Source: a virus
DNA length: 36,642 nt
Reading direction: 5' to 3' (one strand)
IMG/VR virus record: IMGVR_UViG_3300035182_000146
Location: 1-36,642 of that record
Shown: piece after piece, positions 31,103-36,642 of the stretch
Numbering within the stretch: position 1 is the stretch's first letter
Layout: every line of letters starts with the position of its first letter
Made by a program: the position numbers and the translations under genes
Notes under the pieces: model-generated
Told to the model about the DNA's origin: nothing
The model's input: only the letters and a program-made list of their open reading frames with translations
Databases searched by the model: none

Positions 31103-32198
31103 CTAGTTGTTCAGTCCACAAATTCCGCACTCGGCAACCAAGTTATTGACCGCGTTTTGTGCTGCTGCCGCCACGATAGAAATTTTCTGCCGATATTCTT
31201 CGAACCTATCCGCGTGATGCTTTTTCAGATACGCCCCGCGCCCATCGCCCACCCATGCGGTGCAGACTAGGCAATCCCCGGAATGCGGCATTCCCTCGGT
31301 GTAATAGCGTGGTATTTCCCAGCCGTTCTGCTCGATGTACTTGAAAACCTGCTCCGTGCTCCAGTCCTCTATCGGATACAGGAACTCAAAGCCATCTAGC
31401 ACATCCCCGGAGCGGGCCGTACCCTTGAATGTTTCCTCAACCCGCTGCCCACGAATAATCAGCGTTATTCCGTCCTTTATCATCCGCTCATGCATGGGCT
31501 GCATGACGACACGCGAACAGCAGGAGAATCTATCCTGCAATAGAACGGTTTCGGCTACTCTTAGATTGTGGCTTGTCAGGGTGGAAGAATAAGGTATCAC
31601 ATCTGATGGCATCCCGTGGAGCGAGATAACGGCATCCCGTTTCCCGTCAATCTCTATGAAATTCGGGACGCTACGCCTGACTTTATCAACGACCTCGACC
31701 ACTTCTGGAAATGGGTCGCCTGTATTAAGCCAATAGACCGTTATCCTGTCCAATTGAATCCTTGCCGCCAGAAAATTGCAGCGCGATCCGTTCGTGTCTT
31801 GCAATGATCGAATCAAACAACTCTGGAAAAAAATCACGAACATCTGCAATTGGCTCATCTGCCGATTCTAAAATCGGCTGCATGAAGGCCGCAAACTCTG
31901 GATGCTGCATGAACGGGTCGTCACCGCCATCGCATACATAGGCTTTGCATCCTGCTGGTCTGGCATCGTAGATACTGCACTGGTTATCAATATGGAACGG
32001 GCAGCCTGAAGCACGCACTGCATGGCGCAGGGGTTTGTGTATTGCCAGTTTCCTGCCGCTTATCTTTGCAGCTTCCTGCGCTTCGGTGAGAGTCATAACC
32101 ACAAGCCGGTCTGTACCGCCCACATTGCAGCACTTGCCGCACCCTGTGCCGCAATGGGACGGTAGTCTTTCGCTTGCGAACTGTTCAGGTGTCATCAA
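31103..32198 (-). pseudogene. Disrupted YkgJ-domain/PAPS reductase fusion
   Basis: Two readings overlap in different frames. From 32198 comes a YkgJ-like cysteine cluster (C16, C20, C23, C24, C66, C74, C84, C89) leading into HERIALQFSGGKDS, the PP-loop (143-148), where the frame soon stops at 31725. The rest of a PAPS reductase (DRITVYWLNTGDPFPEVVEV; later GDCLVC and CGIC) is open in another frame to 31103. Compared with the family, about ten codons after the PP-loop are missing, so roughly 29 bases seem deleted near 31748-31755. The product would lack the helix that binds ATP phosphate. Confidence 0.7.
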
Positions 32199-33013
32199 TA
32201 AATTGCCGCGGCAAGCGCCAGAGAGCCTACGCCCGCTGTCGTCTGCGCAGATTGTGCGTTCTGCGCGTTGACGTTGCCGACTTGGGTGTTATAGAGGTCA
32301 TTTGTCGCACCCAACAAATCGGCACCGGCTGTAGTTGCTTGTTGCGCCGGGTTGACATAGTTAGGCGTCTGAACCTGGGAGCCTGTGCGCAATGCGTTAA
32401 TCATATTGATGGGCTGCATCTGGTTGTAGGCCTGCTGGTTGAATGCCTGATTATTGGCGTTCAATCCCATGTTCATTCCCGACGTCGTGGCTTGGGCTAA
32501 TAGATTGTTGTTATTCTGGTCCTGCTGCTGCCATGCGTTTTTCCACGCCTCGGAACCTTGCGTGACTCCCTGATTAGCCAGTTGTGCAGTAAGGAAATTA
32601 TTCGACCGGTCGATCTGAGGTTGCAGTTGGGCCATCATCGCGTCTTGATACGACTGGCCAGGGTTGATTCCCGTCGAAGGGAGCGATGACATATCGACAC
32701 CAGGCCTGCTAAGGACCTGATTTGCATACTGAAGCCCGTTGTTCGCCGTACCCAATAGACCGATGGACAGGTTATTATTCCGATCCAGCATTGTCTGTTG
32801 TGCCGGAGTAAGGGTTTGCGTCGCCGTCCACCGGGCATTGACGTTCGATGGATCGTTCGGCATGTCGGTCGAATAGGTCAGATTCCCGTAGGGCGTGATC
32901 TGATTTACCCGGTTCGCCTGGGCTGCATATTGAGCCGCCTCTAGATTGCCTGCCGCCGTTGCATTGGCTGCGCCTACATAATCCGGTGGTGGAGGTGCGG
33001 ATGATTTACCCAT
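32195..33013 (-). CDS. Conserved internal/tail virion protein
   Basis: A 272-residue protein rich in Asn, Gln and Ala. The N-terminus (MGKSSAPPPPDYVGAANATA, GNLEAAQYAAQANRVNQITP then YGNLTY) is a well-conserved start of a podoviral virion protein next to the internal core proteins. The remainder is helical. The exact role is not known to me; a part in DNA ejection is likely from its place. It overlaps the YkgJ-type gene by four bases. Confidence 0.7.
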   Translation of the reverse strand: MGKSSAPPPPDYVGAANATAAGNLEAAQYAAQANRVNQITPYGNLTYSTDMPNDPSNVNARWTATQTLTPAQQTMLDRNNNLSIGLLGTANNGLQYANQVLSRPGVDMSSLPSTGINPGQSYQDAMMAQLQPQIDRSNNFLTAQLANQGVTQGSEAWKNAWQQQDQNNNNLLAQATTSGMNMGLNANNQAFNQQAYNQMQPINMINALRTGSQVQTPNYVNPAQQATTAGADLLGATNDLYNTQVGNVNAQNAQSAQTTAGVGSLALAAAIY

Positions 33014-33014
33014 A

Positions 33015-33413
33015 TTATTTCCAGTTCAAAATACGGCACTTGTCGCGCCATAAAACCATGATGATTATGTCGCCGCCGTCATCAGCCGCGTTCTTCATCA
33101 CGCCTTCTATTTCGTACCCGATGTGCTTGTTGAGCCGGATAGCCTTGGTATTGCTGGCGTTCACCATGCCGGTTACGCGCTTTAGGTTACATTTATTGAA
33201 ACAATAGTCAGCCGCCGCGATCCAGAACCCTTTAGGCGCGGGTTCGTCTTGCCGTTGGTGGGCAACGATGTTTACGCCGTTGTATGACTCAAATGCAAAA
33301 CCAGCGATTAGTTTTTTGTTCTTGACATAGCCGAGTCCTACGGTATTCGGGCCTATAGCAGACCCAACCGCCTCGTAAACCCATGCAGCGACTTCCGGAC
33401 CTTGGACAATCAT
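33015..33413 (-). CDS. GNAT-like acetyltransferase
   Basis: A 132-residue protein. KRVTGMVNASNTKAIRLNKH followed by IGYEIEGVM is the GNAT motif B region, where acetyl-CoA-binding families have N-x-x-A-x-x-L-x-x-x-x-G-(F/Y). The N-terminal half is short and lacks a clear Q/R-x-x-G-x-G/A loop, so activity is uncertain. Such genes are common between tail and internal protein genes of podoviruses; the substrate is unknown. Confidence 0.7.
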   Translation of the reverse strand: MIVQGPEVAAWVYEAVGSAIGPNTVGLGYVKNKKLIAGFAFESYNGVNIVAHQRQDEPAPKGFWIAAADYCFNKCNLKRVTGMVNASNTKAIRLNKHIGYEIEGVMKNAADDGGDIIIMVLWRDKCRILNWK

Positions 33414-34933
33414 TAAAGTACAGCCCCCGGCTCCATGACAATATCCGTCGAAATCCAGTTAACGCTCGTTCCCTTGGCCGCGCACATGAAACGAGGCGCG
33501 GCAGCATAGCCGATGCCATTGATGCCATTCCACGACTTATAAATGGAATTAGAGCCGCCGCCCCATTTTGCAGCGCCCCATATCGACGTACCCCACACAG
33601 ACCCGGATGGTGCCGAGTAGGTGAGAGATGTACTTGGTGCCGTAGTATCAAAATCAACGTTTACATTGGCATAAATGGCCGGCTGGCCATTCGACGACAC
33701 AATCGGGCGCATCATGGTGAATCGTTTTAATTTTCCGCGAAGCCCGAAATAGTTGAATGCCTGCAAGGCATCGCCGTTGATCTGTGCCCCGGCGTCGTCG
33801 GTGCCATACCATGCCTGGCCGACATAGCCATTTCCGCCGAAATAAATCTGATCCAGCGACATTTCCCAAGCATTAGCTGCCCAGCCGGTGAACCTGCACC
33901 ACGCTCCGGTCACCGTGTTCTGCACGTACTGTTCCTGTAAACCCGTGGCGACAGGGACATTCAGAAGCAGGGCATTTTGCAGCGGGTAGGATATCGCCTG
34001 CCAACCGAAATTAGAATCATAGAGCGAGGTGGCCGCACTAATTGCCCACTGAATATTGTCGGTGAGCGATCCCTTATTTCCCAATTCAGCAAAGAACCGG
34101 CCCTGGCTCATCGGGGTCAGCCCTTCCTGAGAAATCAGAAGCAAGTCCGACCCGAATTTTGTAAAGCACTTCCGCCCCATTGGTGAGCCAACATGCCAGA
34201 TTCCGAGCAGGCTCCAAGCGGCCGAGTTGGAAGGATCAGTCCCGGAGTAAATCAGCATTTCACCCTCGGAGGTGATGAAGGCAACGTAATCGGACATACC
34301 GAAACCGCCTTCCACCGTCCATTCGGCCATGCTGACCAGATACCCGCCCCGGCGACAAAGCGAGCCGAAATCCAGCGAATTCGCCGCGCCACCGACCGAG
34401 ATGACTGGCAAATACCAGGCCCGCAAACTTTGGGTTTCGATGAACCATACCCGCTGTTTGGCCACATAAGGGTGGGTTAGAAGGGTCGTTGTGACGCCTG
34501 TAATAGCAGGAGTCGAGGACCCATCGATGGCCGTCCAGGTGGTTCCGTTGTACAGAAGCGGCTTGTCCACGCCGTTCGCCAAATAGAGGAAGTTCCCACC
34601 CGGCGTGGCGACGTTGGTGTGATACCACTTGTCCGAGGTTGCGGTAGTCCACACCGGAGCGCCCACCGCACCTCCGGAGGTAACATCGTATATATTCGCG
34701 CCAGAGGCGGCGAACAGCTTCGTATTGGCCCCGGCATTGTAAGACATTACCGCGTTGACCTGGCCACCAAGGCCTGTAGCAAACTTCCGGTATCCATTGC
34801 GCAACATTACATCGGACGGACGCGGGAACCAGTTATTCAGAAAGACCGCATTTTCGGGCGGCATTTCTCCCAAAGAATTCTTGGCGTCCCATCCGCCAAC
34901 CGGGGCTGGTAGCGAAAACGGGTTACTGGCCAT
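33413..34933 (-). CDS. Tail hub/DNA-stabilisation protein (gp10-like)
   Basis: A 506-residue beta-rich protein. The opening (FSLPAPVGGWDAKNSLGEMP then ENAVFLNNWFPRPSDVMLRN, GYRKFATG) is typical of podoviral tail proteins related to P22 gp10 and T7 tubular protein B, with repeated propeller-like strands such as KLFAASGANIYDV and RVWFIETQSLRAWYLP. It would plug and extend the portal channel. Overlaps the GNAT gene by one base and the adaptor gene by 11. Confidence 0.75.
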   Translation of the reverse strand: MASNPFSLPAPVGGWDAKNSLGEMPPENAVFLNNWFPRPSDVMLRNGYRKFATGLGGQVNAVMSYNAGANTKLFAASGANIYDVTSGGAVGAPVWTTATSDKWYHTNVATPGGNFLYLANGVDKPLLYNGTTWTAIDGSSTPAITGVTTTLLTHPYVAKQRVWFIETQSLRAWYLPVISVGGAANSLDFGSLCRRGGYLVSMAEWTVEGGFGMSDYVAFITSEGEMLIYSGTDPSNSAAWSLLGIWHVGSPMGRKCFTKFGSDLLLISQEGLTPMSQGRFFAELGNKGSLTDNIQWAISAATSLYDSNFGWQAISYPLQNALLLNVPVATGLQEQYVQNTVTGAWCRFTGWAANAWEMSLDQIYFGGNGYVGQAWYGTDDAGAQINGDALQAFNYFGLRGKLKRFTMMRPIVSSNGQPAIYANVNVDFDTTAPSTSLTYSAPSGSVWGTSIWGAAKWGGGSNSIYKSWNGINGIGYAAAPRFMCAAKGTSVNWISTDIVMEPGAVL

Positions 34934-35624
34934 ATCCAGAATCAGGGATGTTCTCCCAGCCGATTAGGACGCTAGACTGCTTGGGAGCGAAACTCAGGGT
35001 AGAAGCGCCAGCATCGTTCGATTTCGCAACAGACAGATAGCGCATAAATTCGGCCTGGTACTCTTGGGTATTGAAGCCCTTGACCGAGAAATACCTTAGC
35101 TTCAGCCCGGTTATCATCAGTCGATCTGGGAAAATGCAGACATCGGTATCCAGCGTGAACGAACTCTTAGCCGTTGAGTCTGCTGCCGTAACCCATGCGT
35201 TCGAGATGTACTCGAAACCTACTGTTTCACCGGTGTTGGTCGTAGGCCAGACATTCAGCGCGTTGCCCATCAGCCGGTAACGTAGCCGTGGCCCGACCGA
35301 GATATACGCGGAGGTCAGAAACTCCCATTGCTGCGGCGACTCGGGACCGAGCATTTCCCACCGTTTCGACTTATCGTAGTGGGTACGATCAATTTGCCGA
35401 TCATAGTCACTTGGGAGCGGATAAGAGGCCGTTCCGGTCGTGGTGAATGTGTAGGCCTTCTGTAGCGCTTGCCAGTCGAATTCCCTGCTCAGATCACCGC
35501 CAAGGCCATTCAACAGGGCCAGCATCTGCACCGTATCGGAGGCGGTATTGCCAATCACATAGTTAGGCGCATTGAGGCCCATTTCCCCGCAGGCCTGCTG
35601 TACGATCTGAAGCAGTGTTTGCAT
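34923..35624 (-). CDS. Tail adaptor protein (gp4-like)
   Basis: A 233-residue protein. MQTLLQIVQQACGEMGLNAP, LLNGLGGDLSREFDWQALQK and SYPLPSDYDRQIDRTHYDKS follow the pattern of phage head-tail adaptors related to P22 gp4 and T7 tubular protein A. It would bind the portal and receive the hub protein encoded next. Direct contact with the 193-residue gene (stop and start adjacent) shows co-translation. Confidence 0.75.
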   Translation of the reverse strand: MQTLLQIVQQACGEMGLNAPNYVIGNTASDTVQMLALLNGLGGDLSREFDWQALQKAYTFTTTGTASYPLPSDYDRQIDRTHYDKSKRWEMLGPESPQQWEFLTSAYISVGPRLRYRLMGNALNVWPTTNTGETVGFEYISNAWVTAADSTAKSSFTLDTDVCIFPDRLMITGLKLRYFSVKGFNTQEYQAEFMRYLSVAKSNDAGASTLSFAPKQSSVLIGWENIPDSGYGQ

Positions 35625-36206
35625 TTAGTCGGCTTTCTCGTCTTCTTTGGCCGGTCTTCCGCGCTTCGGCTTCTGTTCTTCTAACGACAGCGCCAGGCGT
35701 TCGACCTGTGCTTTAAGGTCGGCGATCTCTTGTTCGCGCTTGCGCAGCTCCTCGGTCTGTGACTGTACCAGTGCTGAATCCTTGGCATTTTCAAGATAGG
35801 CCGTGGCCTTATCACGCAACGCATAAGGAGCCATACCGGCGGCCATGCCGATTGACATGATCTGGCTGTCGGATGCATTGGCGATCTGCTCGACAGTATA
35901 AAACTTGAAGTGGCGAAGTTCAGTGGCCTGAGCGGCAGTCAGCAACGGCCATTCTCGAATAAGCGTGCCTTGCGTCTCGATTGAATCGCTTTCAGTCTTC
36001 TCGTTGAGGTATTGCGCCCACTCAATCGGGAAGCGGGTTTTGTGGCCTTCGTTCACGAACGTATCAATGATCGAGGTCGAATTTCCGGGAATTTCGATCC
36101 GCACAAAGTCAGCCATGTAATGAATGGGTCTGCCTTCGCGCGATGAAAGGAATTCATTCTGCATTGGCTTGGAATAGAAACGTACAGCAAGGGATTCGGT
36201 CTGCAT
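35625..36206 (-). CDS. Conserved phage protein with coiled coil and AT-hook tail
   Basis: A 193-residue protein. The N-terminal domain (VRFYSKPMQNEFLSSREGRP, FVRIEIPGN, EGHKTRFPIEWAQY) is widespread in phage head regions with unknown function. Residues about 148-178 form a coiled coil, and the end PKRGRPAK (180-187) is a textbook AT-hook, which binds the minor groove of AT-rich DNA. The ATG has GAGG about 7 nt upstream. First gene after the terminator at the end of the capsid group. Confidence 0.7.
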   Translation of the reverse strand: MQTESLAVRFYSKPMQNEFLSSREGRPIHYMADFVRIEIPGNSTSIIDTFVNEGHKTRFPIEWAQYLNEKTESDSIETQGTLIREWPLLTAAQATELRHFKFYTVEQIANASDSQIMSIGMAAGMAPYALRDKATAYLENAKDSALVQSQTEELRKREQEIADLKAQVERLALSLEEQKPKRGRPAKEDEKAD

Positions 36207-36260
36207 TTATGTACCTCAAGTGGTTGAGTTTTGTTATGGGCTCTATGTGGAAAACCCATA

Positions 36261-36283
36261 AAAAAAGGGGCCGAAGCCCCTTT
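36261..36283 (-). terminator. Intrinsic terminator after the post-capsid gene
   Basis: On the minus strand GGGGC/GCCCC closes a TTCG tetraloop and is followed by seven T residues, with AAA before the stem. It ends the scaffold-capsid-decoration group. The gap 36207-36301 otherwise holds only the ribosome site of the next gene. Confidence 0.85.
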
Positions 36284-36301
36284 CCACTCGTTGAGCGAGG
36301 A

Positions 36302-36595
36302 TTAAACAGATGCCTTGCTGAACCAGCCATAATCGCCCGTAGACATTGCGGTCGCCGGGGACGTGTACGAACCGCCAGAACTGGTGGCAGAGAAGGTGCC
36401 AGCATTGACGGTACACGTAGAGGTGGAAGCGGGAATCGCACCACCAGCCTTGGCAAAGACATAGAGCTTGCCGTCCGAGCCAAAAACTTCTGTGCCAATT
36501 GCATGAGGAACCACCCGAGCGCCGGACGAGATGTCAGAGGCCAGTACGGTATTCACCAAATCGATGCCATGAATATTTACGATAGGATATGCCAT
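36302..36595 (-). CDS. Small post-capsid virion protein, copy B
   Basis: The second complete 97-codon copy, with the same AGGAGG ribosome site and start. It differs from copy A at five residues (I33, L43, P55, S58, T59), all conservative or in a Thr-rich loop, and keeps the frame. Many base changes are silent, as expected if both versions are under selection in living phages. Function as for copy A. Confidence 0.75.
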   Translation of the reverse strand: MAYPIVNIHGIDLVNTVLASDISSGARVVPHAIGTEVFGSDGKLYVFAKAGGAIPASTSTCTVNAGTFSATSSGGSYTSPATAMSTGDYGWFSKASV

Positions 36596-36607
36596 GTGAT
36601 CCTCCTA

Positions 36608-36642
36608 TTAGGCGATCAACGCGCCGCAGAATTGCGGGCCGT
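36608..36642 (-). CDS. Major capsid protein, C-terminal fragment cut by the window edge
   Basis: The last codons and the TAA stop of a capsid gene, identical to 319-353 except for one base (position 349 versus 36638). The rest lies beyond the window or is represented by the left end. Confidence 0.8.
   Translation of the reverse strand, partial: GPQFCGALIA

Larger units (their letters stand above)
36290..36642. repeat. Right copy of the imperfect terminal repeat
   Basis: Counterpart of bases 1-353 (offset 36289, 17 substitutions). The window ends inside the capsid gene at the same place. Confidence 0.9.

Noticed and set aside
1-36642. Exact direct terminal repeats as in T7-like phages
   Set aside because: The two ends differ at 17 of 353 positions and end within genes, unlike an exact packaged repeat.
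1-36642. Recoded stop codons (TGA read as an amino acid genome-wide)
   Set aside because: TGA ends many intact genes in ATGA overlaps with the next start, so it functions as a normal stop.
1-36642. CRISPR arrays and tRNA genes
   Set aside because: No regularly spaced repeat-spacer pattern and no cloverleaf-like gene was found by reading; the 24435 repeats are only three and closely spaced.

Overview
The window looks like an almost complete genome of a tailed, podovirus-type bacteriophage. The large terminase, a P22-like portal, scaffold and capsid genes, a gp4/gp10-like tail adaptor and hub, internal virion proteins, a tail fibre and a lysis cassette are all present. No tape-measure or sheath gene was seen. 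The combination of lambda-type NinB/NinG, an O-like initiator with a DnaC-like loader, and a YqaJ (lambda Exo-fold) nuclease suggests a proteobacterial host. A beta- or gammaproteobacterium is my inference from gene style, not something shown directly. No integrase, CI-type repressor, tRNA or reverse transcriptase was seen, so there is no evidence for lysogeny or a diversity-generating retroelement.

Layout. Bases 1-353 and 36290-36642 are the same sequence at about 95% identity (17 mismatches by eye). Both hold the end of the capsid gene and a full copy of the small gene after it, so the map closes into a circle of about 36.29 kb, but imperfectly. From about 15.5 kb leftward (minus strand) run a Cro-like regulator, an HTH protein, the O-like initiator (with iterons resembling an origin inside the gene), the helicase loader, NinB, NinG, an antitermination-like protein and a PAPS-reductase-like protein. 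These are followed by terminase, portal, small virion proteins, scaffold, capsid and the small post-capsid protein. Across the junction, still on the minus strand from 36.2 to 22.9 kb, come the tail adaptor, tail hub, GNAT acetyltransferase, internal virion proteins, a broken YkgJ/PAPS-reductase fusion, tail fibre, fibre-assembly-like protein, endolysin and holin. From about 15.5 to 22.9 kb the plus strand carries the opposite operon: small unknown genes, a probable recombination partner, YqaJ nuclease, an orphan DNA methyltransferase and a string of very small accessory genes.

The 15.47-15.82 kb gap is the divergent control region, with a 12-bp palindrome overlapping candidate promoters in both directions. 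Replication is probably driven by the O-like protein with the DnaC-like loader bringing in a host helicase. NinB, NinG, YqaJ and the 282-residue protein would supply recombination.

The most unusual feature is a set of imperfect inverted-repeat elements directly behind the stop codons of small accessory genes: four on the plus strand between 21.2 and 22.7 kb and one on the minus strand at 11.42-11.49 kb. They look like integron attC sites, with outer arms of the GCATAAC/GTTATGC type, an inner GTCC..GTTGA-like arm and a central hairpin. No integrase is visible. The accessory region also shows several broken or recoded-looking genes: an 8-bp tandem duplication, a probable frameshift in a gene starting at 21583, and a short deletion in the ATP-binding loop of the second PAPS reductase.
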